Positions 1-9,403 are shown, counted from the first letter of the stretch. The stretch is DNA of 40,440 nucleotides from Anaerophaga thermohalophila DSM 12881 (GCF_000191885.1 NZ_AEWI01000031.1:1-40440); one strand, 5' to 3'. Program-made: numbers and translations. The notes: a model not told the origin generated them from the sequence alone.

Positions 1-90
1 AACAATGTTAACAATGTTAACAATCCTAACAATATTAACATCTTAACAACTTTAACAATTCTAACAACCGTAACAATTTATTAAATGTGA

Positions 91-140
91 GATGAAAGGA
101 GCATGACAAGGTTTTTCACAATAAGAATATGTATAAGCAC
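91..140 (+). repeat. First half of a dispersed 98-bp unit, interrupted
   Basis: The segment starts with GATGAAAGGAGCATGACA and runs to TATGTATAAG, matching the first half of the intact units at 21498-21692. The match stops at about 140, where the roughly 300-bp block begins. The second half resumes at about 447. Confidence 0.75.
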
Positions 141-446
141 CATTTAGCCTCTAATCATCAAAGAAACCAAAAACAGGCAACAGATTCTTCGTCGTTACCT
201 CCTCAGAATGACACCGGGCATCCTGCCATTCTGAGCGAAGCGAAGAATCTCTCTCTGATTGATAATTGTCAAATCTGTGTCAATCTGTGTAATCTGTGGT
301 GAACTCTCAACCTCAACCTCAACCTTAATCTCAACCTCAACCTTAATCTCAACCTCAACCTCAACCTCAACCTTAGCTGTTTGTCATTCTGAGCGGAGCG
401 AAGAATCTAACCACTAATCATCTGACATCAATTAAAGTATGATAAA
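141..446. repeat. Block of about 300 bp nested inside a 98-bp unit (left copy)
   Basis: The block sits between the two halves of a 98-bp unit. It contains an imperfect inverted repeat (AGATTCTTCG at 184 pairing with CGAAGAATCT ending near 251, with an inner TCAGAATG/CATTCTGA pair), an AATCTGTG-type segment, a hexamer array at 306-374 and a second CATTCTGAG motif at 386-412. There is no open reading frame, so any mobility would have to be supplied in trans. The other copy is 12336-12626, inverted. CATTCTGAG-type motifs are common dispersed intergenic repeats in many bacterial genomes. Confidence 0.7.
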
Positions 447-487
447 ATGCGCCAGACCAATGACTTAGACTTATTTTATACTGATGA
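447..487 (+). repeat. Second half of the interrupted 98-bp unit
   Basis: ATGCG followed by CCAGACCAATGACTTAGAC and TTTTATACTGATGAAA matches the distal half of the unit at 21498-21595 (CATGCGAG...CAGACCAATAATTTAGAC...TTTTATACGGATGAAA), with a short internal deletion. It completes the unit started at 91. Confidence 0.7.
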
Positions 488-530
488 AAAGTAAACTCCG
501 TTTTTGGCTAACGCAACAAATATTACTTTA

Positions 531-650
531 CAATACTCCGTTAAACTTTTCCGGATGTCTGGTAATTAATTGCTTACCAATGAATGGCATAAACCACAAC
601 TCTCTCATAATAAAAACTTTGCGTCATTGTGTCTCTGCGTTTAGGCTTTT
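531..650 (+). repeat. Intergenic direct repeat of about 120 bp (copy 1)
   Basis: Runs from CAATACTCCGTTAAACTTTT through GGTAATTAATTG, CCACAACTCTCTCATAATA and AAAACTTTGCG to TCTCTGCGTTTAG. The same order of segments, by eye about 80% identical and in the same orientation, is found at 16704-16825. No open reading frame is shared. It lies just upstream of the uvrA promoter. Confidence 0.8.
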
Positions 651-779
651 TTAAACTGACTATTTACTTTTTGAACAGACACATGATTTGTAACAATTTT
701 TTTGCCGACTTTACAGACGGGCACTGGTTATCTTCATATTTTGAAAAGAAGGTTCTTTTCCCGGCTTATATACTTTTGC

Positions 780-787
780 TATCTTTG
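780..787 (+). promoter_or_regulatory. uvrA promoter, -7 box TATCTTTG
   Basis: TATCTTTG matches the Bacteroidota -7 consensus TAnnTTTG and lies 22 bases before the GTG start at 810, giving a very short leader. A second match, TACTTTTG, lies at 771-778. The -33 element is weak (a TTTTC at about 756-760). The choice between the two boxes is uncertain. The position supports the GTG start of uvrA. Confidence 0.55.
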
Positions 788-809
788 TAGGTTCTAAAAA
801 ACCTTATAA

Positions 810-3668
810 GTGAAGTCATTGAATAACAGTACATCTCTCATAGAGGAAGACCTTGAGCAAATTGAGATACTTGGAGCAAGGGTTCATAATCTCCAAAACA
901 TAGACGTAACCATCCCGCGCAATGAGCTGGTTGTCATTACCGGCCTTAGCGGAAGTGGTAAATCATCACTTGCATTTGACACAATTTACGCGGAAGGACA
1001 AAGGCGGTATATAGAAACATTCTCGGCCTATGCCCGCCAGTTTCTGGGGGGGTTGGAACGGCCGGATGTGGATAAAATAACGGGCCTTAGTCCTGTCATC
1101 TCTATCGAGCAAAAAACAACCGGGAAAAACCCACGATCCACCGTCGGAACCACCACTGAGGTATATGATTTCTTTCGTCTTCTTTATGCACGTGCCGGAG
1201 AAGCTGTCTCTTATGAAACAGGCGAAAAAATGGTGAAATACACCGACCGGCAGATTATCGACCTCATTCTGTCTTCATTTGAAAACAAAAGCGTTTACAT
1301 CCTCGCCCCTATGGTTAAAGGACGGAAAGGGCACTATAAAGAACTGTTTGAGCAAATCCGGAAAAAAGGATTTCTCAATGTAAGAGTGGACGGAGAAATC
1401 AAAGAGATAAAACATGGGATGAAACTTGACCGCTACAAAAATCATTTTGTAGAAGTTGTTATTGACAAGTTAAAAGTATCATCCAAAGACCGGAAACGCC
1501 TGGAAAATTCAGTATCTCTTGCTATGAAGCAAGGAAAAAACATTATGATGGTACTCGACAAAGAGGCTGACAAACCACGATATTTCAGCCGGCAACTAAT
1601 GTGTCCCACAACCGGTATTTCTTACAATGAGCCGGCCCCCCATAATTTCTCTTTCAATTCGCCCCAGGGTGCATGTCCTAAGTGCAAAGGGCTGGGATTT
1701 GTCGAAGAAACAGATCTCGAAAAAATAATTCCCGACGATAAAATATCGATCTACTCGGGCGGCATTGTTCCGCTGGGTCGATACAAGAACAGCCTTATAT
1801 TCTGGCAGCTGGAAGCCATTGCCGACAAACATGGTTTCACCCTGAAAACACCTGTAAAAAACATCCCCGAAGAAGGTCTGGATGAGATACTCCATGGCAC
1901 TACGGAACCGCTGCGATTAAAAAACACACCACTGGGCAGTTCATCAAACTATAGTCTGAGTTTCGACGGAATTATCAGTTACATCCAAAACCAGCAAAAC
2001 AATGACACTTCGCAAAAGGCCAGAAAATGGGCCAATCAGTTTATCCGGCAAACAACCTGCCCGGACTGTAACGGCCAACGCCTGAATAAAGAAGCCCTTC
2101 ATTTTCTTATCGACGGTAAAAATATTGCCCAGGTAAGTAAAATGGATTTGAATGATCTTTATAATTGGTGTGACGGTCTTGAAAGCCGGTTATCGAACAA
2201 ACAGAGAGCCATCGCTACCGAAATTCTGAAAGAGATCAGAACCCGGTTAGGTTTTATGCTTGATGTCGGTCTCGAATATTTGTCCCTTGACAGAAGTGCC
2301 ATGTCACTTTCGGGAGGCGAAAGCCAAAGAATAAGACTGGCCACCCAGATAGGCTCTCAGCTTGTCAATGTTCTTTACATTCTAGACGAGCCAAGTATCG
2401 GGCTTCATCAACGTGACAATCATCGTCTTATAGATTCACTCAAGCAATTGCGCGACACCGGAAATTCTATACTGGTGGTTGAACACGACCGCGACATGAT
2501 GCTGGCAGCCGACCATATTATTGATATGGGGCCTTATGCAGGTCGTCATGGCGGCGAAATTGTGGCTCAGGGAACTCCCGATGAGATACTTAAAGCTAAC
2601 ACTCTTACTGCCGGTTACCTGAAACGTATTAAAGAAATTCCTTTACCCGAAACAAGAAGAAAAGGTAATGGAAGAGTATTGACCATCAAAGGTGCCAGGG
2701 GCAATAATCTGAAAAATGTTGATGTATCATTTCCGCTTGGTACTTTTATTTGTGTTACAGGCGTTTCGGGTAGCGGAAAATCAACACTGGTCAACGAAAC
2801 CCTTTATCCCATTCTCAGCCAGCGTATCTACAAATCGGTGAAAGACCCCCTGCCCTTCAAATCGGTAGAAGGACTTGAATACATCGACAAAGTTGTAGAT
2901 GTGGACCAGGCACCCCTTGGCCGAACACCGCGCTCCAATCCGGCCACTTATACCAAATTGTTCGACGACATACGGAAACTCTTTGCCGAGTTACCCGAAG
3001 CAAAGATACGGGCCTATAAACCGGGACGCTTTTCGTTCAATGTAAAGGGAGGCAGGTGCGAAACATGCAAAGGAGCCGGCGTCCGGGTGATAGAAATGAA
3101 CTTTTTGCCCGATGTAATGGTCGAATGTCCCGACTGCCGGGGGAAACGTTACAACCGCGAAACACTGGAAGTTCGCTACAAGGGAAAGTCTGTCAGCGAT
3201 GTGCTGGATATGACCATCAACCAGGCTGTTGAATTTTTCGAAAACATTCCTTCCATTCTTCACCGTCTGAAAGTCCTGCAGGATGTCGGACTCGGCTATA
3301 TCAAACTTGGACAGCCATCCACGACACTCTCGGGTGGCGAGTCCCAGCGAGTGAAACTTGCCACAGAACTCTCGAAAAAAGACACGGGAAAAACTGTTTA
3401 TATCCTCGATGAACCTACAACGGGACTGCATTTTGAAGACATCAGGGTGTTACTGGATGTTCTCAGCAAACTTGTTTCGAGAGGCAACACGGTTATCGTC
3501 ATCGAACACAATCTCGATGTCATCAAAACAGCCGATTACATTATTGATATCGGTCCGGAAGGCGGTGCGCGGGGTGGACGGATAATATGTTGCGGAACAC
3601 CCGAGAAGGTGGCAGCCACAAAAAAAAGTTTTACCGGACAATTCCTTAAAAAAGAAGAAGGTTTGTGA
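810..3668 (+). CDS. uvrA: Excinuclease ABC subunit UvrA
   Basis: Damage-recognition ATPase of nucleotide excision repair. It works as a dimer with UvrB, loads UvrB on damaged DNA and acts in the cytoplasm. The 952-aa length is normal for UvrA. Two ABC ATPase modules are visible: Walker A GLSGSGKSS near residue 45 with signature LSGGESQRIRLA near 499, and Walker A GVSGSGKST near 651 with signature LSGGESQRVKLA near 840. Zinc-finger cysteine pairs are present near 288 (CPKC) and 750 (CETCKG, then CPDCRG). The start is GTG, supported by the TATCTTTG box 22 bases upstream. The gene is monocistronic as far as can be seen, with 198 bases to the next gene. Identification is certain. Bacteroidota often carry more than one uvrA, so this may be one paralogue of two. 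Confidence 0.98.
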   Translation: MKSLNNSTSLIEEDLEQIEILGARVHNLQNIDVTIPRNELVVITGLSGSGKSSLAFDTIYAEGQRRYIETFSAYARQFLGGLERPDVDKITGLSPVISIEQKTTGKNPRSTVGTTTEVYDFFRLLYARAGEAVSYETGEKMVKYTDRQIIDLILSSFENKSVYILAPMVKGRKGHYKELFEQIRKKGFLNVRVDGEIKEIKHGMKLDRYKNHFVEVVIDKLKVSSKDRKRLENSVSLAMKQGKNIMMVLDKEADKPRYFSRQLMCPTTGISYNEPAPHNFSFNSPQGACPKCKGLGFVEETDLEKIIPDDKISIYSGGIVPLGRYKNSLIFWQLEAIADKHGFTLKTPVKNIPEEGLDEILHGTTEPLRLKNTPLGSSSNYSLSFDGIISYIQNQQNNDTSQKARKWANQFIRQTTCPDCNGQRLNKEALHFLIDGKNIAQVSKMDLNDLYNWCDGLESRLSNKQRAIATEILKEIRTRLGFMLDVGLEYLSLDRSAMSLSGGESQRIRLATQIGSQLVNVLYILDEPSIGLHQRDNHRLIDSLKQLRDTGNSILVVEHDRDMMLAADHIIDMGPYAGRHGGEIVAQGTPDEILKANTLTAGYLKRIKEIPLPETRRKGNGRVLTIKGARGNNLKNVDVSFPLGTFICVTGVSGSGKSTLVNETLYPILSQRIYKSVKDPLPFKSVEGLEYIDKVVDVDQAPLGRTPRSNPATYTKLFDDIRKLFAELPEAKIRAYKPGRFSFNVKGGRCETCKGAGVRVIEMNFLPDVMVECPDCRGKRYNRETLEVRYKGKSVSDVLDMTINQAVEFFENIPSILHRLKVLQDVGLGYIKLGQPSTTLSGGESQRVKLATELSKKDTGKTVYILDEPTTGLHFEDIRVLLDVLSKLVSRGNTVIVIEHNLDVIKTADYIIDIGPEGGARGGRIICCGTPEKVAATKKSFTGQFLKKEEGL

Positions 3669-3866
3669 TACGGCTTGTTTTCTTTATATTGTAGAACATC
3701 CCGATATTCAATTCGCTACTATTAAAGCAATAAGGAACGAGCCTGGAGCTTTGATTCCCCCGGCTCAGCCGCTTTGTTTACAAAGAATTTTGCCTTAAAG
3801 GAGCATATATAAAAGGATTGCAAGTCCTATCAGGCCTTAAAAAAACAAATTTTACACTAATAAAAT

Positions 3867-5534
3867 ATGAAAAAAACAATAAGAATAAAATGCCTCAATA
3901 ATAACAAAACATTTTTTGTTGAAAGAGGTACCACTCTAAAAGAAATTGCAGACTCGCAAAATATTAAACTTGACCATCCCATTTTAGGTGCAATGGTCAA
4001 CAACCAGATTAGAGAACTCGCTTTTGAAATATATAACCCAAAAACCATTGAGTTCATTGACATTACTCATAAAGACGGAATGAGAATGTATATCCGGGGA
4101 CTCTCTTTTTTACTTTACGCTGCAACACGGGAACTGTTTCCCGAAGCCCGGCTAAGAATTGATCATTCGGTCAGTAAAGGCTTTTATTGCGAATTGCGTG
4201 ATATCGATTATCAGCCTACAATAGATGATGTCTTCGAACTGGGCCAAAGAATGAAGCAACTGGTCGAACAAGACATCCCCATAGTTCAGCACAAGGAGGA
4301 AACAGAAGATGTTATTGAATTTTTCAAACAACACGGTTTACACGATAAAGTAGATTTATTGCGTCACCGCGGACAATATTACTCTACCTATTATACCCTG
4401 AAAGACCATATTGGAAAATTTTACGGATTCATGGTTCCCTCTACCGGCTATCTGAAAGTGTTTGATTTAAACAAATACTTCAATGGGATGCTGCTCCAGG
4501 TTCCCAGCCAGGAAAATCCGGATGAAGTTCAGGAATTGGTGGAACAAAACAAAATGTTCGAGATATTTCGTGAGTTCAGTCACTGGAACCAGGTACTTAA
4601 TGTTACAAACATCAGTGACCTGAACAATGCCGCCACCAATGGGAAAGCCGAGCGTCTGATAAAAGTCAGTGAAGCGCTCCATGAGAAAAAAATTGCGCAA
4701 ATTGCAGACGCCATCTCCGAACGCAGAAAAGATGTAAGGATTGTTCTGATCAGCGGACCCTCATCAAGTGGAAAGACCACTTTTGGAAAACGGCTGGCTA
4801 TCCAACTATTGGTGAATGGCATCTGCCCCCTCAATCTTTCATTGGATAACTATTTTGTCGACCGCGAAAGAACACCCCGGGACGAAAATGGTCAATATGA
4901 CTTTGAAGCACTCGAAGCTCTTGACATAAAGTTATTTAACCAACACCTGCGGCAACTTCTTGCCGGGGAAGAAATAAACCTCCCGAAATTCAATTTCGAG
5001 ACCGGGAAACGCATGTTCAACGGCGATTCACTGAAAATGCGAAAAGACAATATCCTTATCATAGAAGGAATTCACGGACTAAACCCAAAACTGACCCATT
5101 CGATAGAGAATAAGACAAAATTTAAAATTTATGTTTCGGCGCTGACCAATATCAATATTGACGATCAGACCAGAATCCCAACCACTGACAATCGTTTGGT
5201 ACGAAGAATCATTCGCGATTACCGCTATCGTAATTACTCTGCGCTTGAAACCATTTCACGCTGGGATAGTGTTCGTCGCGGTGAAGATAAACACATCTTT
5301 CCTTACCAGGAAGAGGCAGATATCATGTTCAACTCAGCTTTGCTCTACGAGCTGGCAGTCCTTAAGCCGTATGCCGAGCCCATTCTGCTCGAAGTCCAGC
5401 CTAACCAGCCGGAATACTCGGAAGCCATCAGATTGCTGAAATTTTTCAGCTACTTTAAACCCATCCAACAAAGAGAAATTCCGCCAACTTCCATCCTCAG
5501 AGAATTCCTCGGAGGAAGTAGCTTTACCTATTAA
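3867..5534 (+). CDS. Nucleoside (uridine-type) kinase with N-terminal TGS and ThrRS-like domains
   Basis: A 555-aa protein. The N-terminal ~60 residues look like a TGS domain (MKKTIRIKCLNNNKTF...), as in threonyl-tRNA synthetase. Residues ~75-240 resemble the second additional domain of that enzyme (RIDHSVSKGFYCELRD). A P-loop kinase of the phosphoribulokinase/uridine kinase family follows, with Walker A GPSSSGKTTF near residue 297, LSLDNYFVDR after it and IIEGIHGLNP further on. In the family the kinase phosphorylates a nucleoside with ATP or GTP. The purpose of the synthetase-like half is not established; sensing or binding RNA is only a guess. The architecture is widespread in Bacteroidota and clostridia. 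ATG start, with no clear Shine-Dalgarno sequence, as is usual for this phylum. Confidence 0.88.
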   Translation: MKKTIRIKCLNNNKTFFVERGTTLKEIADSQNIKLDHPILGAMVNNQIRELAFEIYNPKTIEFIDITHKDGMRMYIRGLSFLLYAATRELFPEARLRIDHSVSKGFYCELRDIDYQPTIDDVFELGQRMKQLVEQDIPIVQHKEETEDVIEFFKQHGLHDKVDLLRHRGQYYSTYYTLKDHIGKFYGFMVPSTGYLKVFDLNKYFNGMLLQVPSQENPDEVQELVEQNKMFEIFREFSHWNQVLNVTNISDLNNAATNGKAERLIKVSEALHEKKIAQIADAISERRKDVRIVLISGPSSSGKTTFGKRLAIQLLVNGICPLNLSLDNYFVDRERTPRDENGQYDFEALEALDIKLFNQHLRQLLAGEEINLPKFNFETGKRMFNGDSLKMRKDNILIIEGIHGLNPKLTHSIENKTKFKIYVSALTNINIDDQTRIPTTDNRLVRRIIRDYRYRNYSALETISRWDSVRRGEDKHIFPYQEEADIMFNSALLYELAVLKPYAEPILLEVQPNQPEYSEAIRLLKFFSYFKPIQQREIPPTSILREFLGGSSFTY

Positions 5535-5911
5535 TTGACGATAGTTTGAATGACAGAGTCTTTTCTCTGAAATAACAGCCGCTTTCTCTAAAAGAGCCGT
5601 GCTTCCAGAGCCAATATTTTGGCCTCCGGTTGCCCGGTATTTTTGTCGTGTGAATGGGGCCGTTTCCCTATATACCATTATACCATTAAATAAAGAGGTC
5701 AACATGCTCCGGATTTCTTAACCAGCAGCCACAAAAAATGGCAGAGAGTCAGAGCATGGTTCGGATTTTTCCGTATTTTTGACTTGTCTTGAAAGTTAGG
5801 GTATCTCAACAAGACACTTAAGTAGCACAAACAGTGAACACCAAAACCACTTTAAAAATGGGGCGAAACCGAAAAGCCAAACGAGTAGGAAAATTTTAAA
5901 AATAGTAATTT
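5535..5911. other. Gene-free gap with one candidate promoter
   Basis: No credible gene was seen in these 377 bases. TATTTTTG at 5774-5781 fits the TAnnTTTG -7 consensus and could serve the lipoprotein gene at 5912, which would then have a leader of about 120 bases. No convincing -33 element accompanies it. No terminator hairpin followed by a T run was seen behind the kinase gene. Confidence 0.4.
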
Positions 5912-6436
5912 ATGAAAAACTTTAAACTCAGTTTCATTTTATTGATTCTGACAGCCGTAATGTTAAGTAGCTGTTCGCAACGCATTTTTGACTTCACTAT
6001 GGTTTCAACTAAAAATATTGATTTATCAAAAGCGTCCACATTTAAACGTTCGAACAATCGTGCAAATGGTGAAGATGGCGTATATTGGATAATAACTATC
6101 CCCTTAGGGGTTCCAAATTTGAAAGAAGCTATAGATAAAGCCATCGAGTCTACACCAGGAGCCGTAGCATTAGTTGACGGTGTTGTTTATTCAAAATCAT
6201 GGTGGGCAATTGTTACCGGTTACTCTGGCTACGTTGTTGAAGGAACACCTCTTATCGACCCGGCTTTAGCGTTTAATTCCAAAGATATACCAACATACGG
6301 AAAGATAGAATTAGATAAAAATGGTGAAATAAAAAATGTTGAAAATATTTCTTCAACTGAATATTTAGCACTTAAAAATAAATTAGTAAAAGATTCAAAA
6401 GAAACAAAATTTAAAAATTCTTTGAAGCTACAATAA
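5912..6436 (+). CDS. Small lipoprotein, TRL-like
   Basis: A 174-aa protein with a lipoprotein signal peptide: basic start MKNFK, a hydrophobic stretch, then the lipobox LSSC with the acceptor cysteine near residue 21. The mature part contains DFTMVSTKNI, a glycine/proline-rich centre, WWAIVTGYSGYVVEGTPLID and a lysine-rich tail. The STKNI and VEGTPLID pattern resembles small TRL-like/DUF6567-type lipoproteins of Bacteroidota; this link is from memory and moderate at best. No enzymatic motif was seen. It stands alone between two gaps. Function unknown; location probably the periplasm or outer membrane. Confidence 0.75.
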   Translation: MKNFKLSFILLILTAVMLSSCSQRIFDFTMVSTKNIDLSKASTFKRSNNRANGEDGVYWIITIPLGVPNLKEAIDKAIESTPGAVALVDGVVYSKSWWAIVTGYSGYVVEGTPLIDPALAFNSKDIPTYGKIELDKNGEIKNVENISSTEYLALKNKLVKDSKETKFKNSLKLQ

Positions 6437-6571
6437 CAAGCCCATAACAGTGGCTCCAAAAGCATTGTGAATGAGGTGCATATTTAAAAGTATGTACCTC
6501 ACTTTAACTCCAAGTAAGCATTCCTATATAAAATTTGTAGGATTTTGCCACTAAACGCAAAAACAACAAAA

Positions 6572-6629
6572 TTCATCCGTGTAAAATTTATCTATTAAGG
6601 TCGGATGGAACTCGCATGCAAGAACTTAG
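6572..6629 (-). repeat. Partial 98-bp dispersed unit
   Basis: TTCATCCGTGTAAAATTTA, then AAGGTCGGATGGAACTCG and CATGCAAGAACTTA. This is the distal half of the unit read in minus orientation, ending 13 bases before the DUF2752 start. The hairpin half is missing. Confidence 0.75.
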
Positions 6630-6641
6630 ACTAATCATATA

Positions 6642-6932
6642 GTGATGAAGTACATCTTTCATCGAAAACATGTGGAAGCTTTTATCTGGATTGTAGGAAT
6701 ACTTTCTCTTGCCATCACCAACCCTTCGACAAGCGATCATTTTTCTCTCTGTCCGTTAAAGAATGCAGGATTTGATTTTTGTCCGGGATGTGGCTTAGGA
6801 CATTCCATATCATGGCTTTTCAGGGCAAATCTGACGGCATCATTTCAAAGTCACCCTTTGGGAATACCGGCCGTTATTATTTTATTAGCAAGAAGTTTTA
6901 ACCTTTTGAAAAACGATGTACATTTACAATAA
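6642..6932 (+). CDS. DUF2752 membrane protein
   Basis: A 96-aa protein with two or three hydrophobic segments and the family hallmark CPLKNAGFDFCPGCGLGHS, matching the DUF2752 core (CPxCGLT/GH-like). The family is of unknown function; in Bacteroidota it is often found beside TM2-domain genes, as here (TM2 gene 65 bases downstream), so the two probably form an operon. The first start is GTG at 6642, and an ATG follows directly at 6645. Either could be used, and the ATG is the more conventional choice. The cysteines suggest metal binding, but this is not shown. Confidence 0.85.
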   Translation: MMKYIFHRKHVEAFIWIVGILSLAITNPSTSDHFSLCPLKNAGFDFCPGCGLGHSISWLFRANLTASFQSHPLGIPAVIILLARSFNLLKNDVHLQ

Positions 6933-6997
6933 ACCGATAAAAGTATTGAGTATAGATAATTGTACTTTATTATAGAATCAACTAAATCTTAGAAACA

Positions 6998-7342
6998 ATG
7001 GAACGAATCTACAAACTAATGCCCGAAGTTGAAATGGAAGAAGCCTATTATCTGGATAATCTTCTTAAAGACAAAACCGACCAACAGGTCAAAGATTTTC
7101 TCATGGTATACAGGGCACGACGACGTGATCCGCAAATAACTTTATTAACAGCTTTAATCGGATTCCTCGGCATTTCAGGTATTCACCGTTTCCTTCTAAA
7201 CCAAATAGGAATGGGAATTCTTTACCTGCTTACCATGGGACTCTGTTTTATTGGTACTATTGTCGATCTGGTCAACCATCGTAATCTTACTCTGGAATAT
7301 AACCAGAAAATGGCCAATAATCTTAAACTGATGATGCGGTAA
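6998..7342 (+). CDS. TM2 domain protein
   Basis: A 114-aa protein. A charged N-terminal half (residues 1-45) contains YYLDNLLKDKTDQQVKDFLMVYRARRRDP. Two transmembrane segments follow, around the TM2 signature: a GFLGISGIHRFLLNQIGMG loop with the family's G-x-HRF motif, then GILYLLTMGLCFIGTIVDLV. TM2 proteins are small inner-membrane proteins of unknown role. Directly downstream of the DUF2752 gene in the same direction; probably co-transcribed. Confidence 0.9.
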   Translation: MERIYKLMPEVEMEEAYYLDNLLKDKTDQQVKDFLMVYRARRRDPQITLLTALIGFLGISGIHRFLLNQIGMGILYLLTMGLCFIGTIVDLVNHRNLTLEYNQKMANNLKLMMR

Positions 7343-8011
7343 AGGAAAGTCGGGCATTCACGGATTAGAGCCGGTTTTGTCAATTGTCTCTGTGTCATCT
7401 GTGTTCTATTTGGTTACTTCGCTCGTGAAGCAGCATTTTCCGAAATCACATCACCCGTTTTCAATCTCTTATTAACGCTTTAAGGCCATCGGTGATGGTT
7501 AACTATAGTACAGGTAATGGTTAATCATAATTACATGTGATGGTTGGCTCAGTATCTCGGGATAACCTATCTGTTTACAGATTACAGCCACTTTCTGTTG
7601 TCTTTTCATTTCCTGTTGTTGTTGTTTAATCAAAAATTCCGCTTTTCAGATAAAGTAACAGGCCGGACTTCGTCCTGCCTTAAAAACCCTCGAATCATTG
7701 TAAAGGCACTTACAGACTGTTTGTAAAAAAGGCCTGCAAAAAATAATAACCTGCAGGCCTTTAAACTATGAAAAATGGCAAACATTTGTCTCAGTACAAC
7801 ACCCGGATTCGGAGCCGAGCGATGCAATTTTCGTACACTACCGGCTCCGTTCACAAAGTATCGGGGACAAAGAAAATTTAAGTTTTTCACCTCACATATT
7901 CGGCGAAAACCGATAATTTCCATGTCGTTGTTATATCTAAGTAAAGCGCTTTTTTACTTCGTTTAAACCGCTGAACTCAGGTAACCATAAAGCTCCCGGA
8001 TGACAAGAAGA
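7343..8011. other. Gene-free gap with a hairpin
   Basis: A 669-base gap between convergent genes (TM2 plus, lpd minus). Open frames of 60-97 codons exist on both strands, but they overlap each other, show no family motifs and look like chance. At 7489-7546 three degenerate copies of a GGTGATGGTTAA-like motif occur at a spacing of about 23 bases. A strong hairpin lies at 7728-7762. Otherwise nothing was recognised. Confidence 0.5.
7728..7762. terminator. Perfect 11-bp-arm hairpin, possible bidirectional terminator
   Basis: AAAGGCCTGCA (7728-7738) pairs perfectly with TGCAGGCCTTT (7752-7762) across a 13-base loop. A/T runs flank both sides. It lies between the convergent TM2 and lpd genes, though 385 bases behind the first and 250 behind the second. 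Confidence 0.5.
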
Positions 8012-9403
8012 TCAAATATGTATTACCTCGTCATAAGCGGCAGCGGCGGCCTCCATAACAGCTTCCGACATAGTTGGATGCGGATGTACTGATTTAATGA
8101 TCTCGTGTCCGGTGGTTTCCAGCTTACGAGCTGTAACCAGTTCAGCTATCATTTCGGTAACATTGGCACCAATCATGTGTGCACCAAGTAATTCGCCATA
8201 TCTGGCATCAAAAATAAGTTTCACAAAACCCTCTTTATGCCCGGCAGCACTGGCCTTTCCACTGGCTGAAAATGGAAATTTCCCGACTTTCAACTCGTAG
8301 CCGGCTTCCTTCGCAGCCTTTTCTGTCATGCCAACACTCGCCACCTCGGGCGATGTGTAGGTACAAGCGGGGATATTGCCATAATTCAGCGGTTCCACAT
8401 CCATTCCGGCAATCTTTTCGACGCAAATTATTCCTTCGGCCGATGCCACATGAGCAAGCGCCTGCCCGGGAACAATATCCCCGATAGCATAGACACCATC
8501 AACCGATGTGCGATAGAATTCATCAACCTTAATCCGGCCTTTTTCAACTTCAACACCCGCTTCTTCCAAACCAATATTTTCAATATTCGGAGCAATTCCA
8601 ACAGCAGAAAGAACGATATCAGCTTCAATATTTTCTTCTCCCTTCTTGGTTTTTACAACGACTTTAACCTTCTTGCCCGATGTATCTACGCTGGTTACCT
8701 CCGAACCGGTCATTACATTTATGCCGGCCTTCTTAAATGACCGTGCCAGTTGTTTTGACACCTCCTCGTCTTCCAGTGGAACTACATTGTCCAGATACTC
8801 TACAAGTGTTACTTTAGTGCCGATAGAGTTGTAAAAATAAGCAAATTCACTGCCAATGGCACCCGATCCGACAACCACCATCGATTCCGGTTGTTTTTCA
8901 AGCGTCAGCGCTTTTCGATACCCGATAATCTTTTTACCGTCTTGAGGAAGGTTTGGTAACTCACGGCTACGTGCTCCTGTGGCCAGCAAAACATGTTTGG
9001 CCTCCACCGTCTCTTTTCCCCCGTCATTTTTTTCTACCTCAACCTTTTTGTCTTTGGTAAGCTTTCCTGTTCCTTCAATAACTTCAATTTTATTCTTTTT
9101 AAAAAGATACTGTATTCCCTTGCTCATGCCAGCAGCAACGTCCCGGCTGCGTTTGATCATGGAAGGAAAATCAGCATTGGCTTTACCTTCAATACTGATA
9201 CCGTAATCCCCTGCGTGCTGCAAATACTCAAAAACCTGTGCACTTTTCAACAACGATTTGGTAGGAATACAGCCCCAGTTTAGACAAACACCACCCAATT
9301 CTGCTTTTTCCACAACACCGACTTTCATTCCTAATTGAGAAGCCCTGATGGCAGCTACATAACCTCCGGGGCCACTTCCTATTACTACGAGATCGTAATT
9401 CAT
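8012..9403 (-). CDS. lpdA: Dihydrolipoyl dehydrogenase (E3)
   Basis: The FAD flavoprotein that reoxidises dihydrolipoamide with NAD+ in 2-oxoacid dehydrogenase complexes and the glycine cleavage system. 463 aa, a normal length. Features: FAD-binding GSGPGG at residues 9-14; redox-active disulfide C40/C45 in GGVCLNWGCIPTKS; NAD-binding VVVGSGAIGSEFA near residue 175; second FAD motif VYAIGD; C-terminal catalytic dyad H442/E447 in HPHPTMSE. No E1 or E2 genes lie nearby, so it is a stand-alone copy that may serve several complexes. ATG start. Confidence 0.97.
   Translation of the reverse strand: MNYDLVVIGSGPGGYVAAIRASQLGMKVGVVEKAELGGVCLNWGCIPTKSLLKSAQVFEYLQHAGDYGISIEGKANADFPSMIKRSRDVAAGMSKGIQYLFKKNKIEVIEGTGKLTKDKKVEVEKNDGGKETVEAKHVLLATGARSRELPNLPQDGKKIIGYRKALTLEKQPESMVVVGSGAIGSEFAYFYNSIGTKVTLVEYLDNVVPLEDEEVSKQLARSFKKAGINVMTGSEVTSVDTSGKKVKVVVKTKKGEENIEADIVLSAVGIAPNIENIGLEEAGVEVEKGRIKVDEFYRTSVDGVYAIGDIVPGQALAHVASAEGIICVEKIAGMDVEPLNYGNIPACTYTSPEVASVGMTEKAAKEAGYELKVGKFPFSASGKASAAGHKEGFVKLIFDARYGELLGAHMIGANVTEMIAELVTARKLETTGHEIIKSVHPHPTMSEAVMEAAAAAYDEVIHI

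Larger units (their letters stand above)
1..446. repeat. Left arm of a long inverted repeat (partner 12336-12772)
   Basis: The reverse complement of this stretch is found at 12336-12772, nearly base for base, apart from copy-number changes in simple arrays and a gap of about 14 bases near 415. In order it holds: a degenerate 9-bp-period array (TTAACAAnn type, 1-80); the first half of the dispersed 98-bp unit (91-140); a hairpin-forming CATTCTGAG/AGATTCTTCG segment (184-251); an AATCTGTG-type segment (270-302); a hexamer array of CTCAAC/CTTAAT units (306-374); and a further CATTCTGAG motif (386-412). The arm may begin before the window. No gene was seen. The region 447-809 that follows holds the second half of the 98-bp unit, a 120-bp direct repeat and the uvrA promoter. 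Confidence 0.9.

Noticed and set aside
306..374. Hexamer array as a coding repeat
   Set aside because: Contains no sustained open frame with a start, and its inverted copy at 12393-12460 is also noncoding.
7630..7923. 97-codon open frame on the minus strand
   Set aside because: Mixed composition without family motifs, overlaps other open frames and a strong hairpin (7728-7762), and lies between convergent genes.
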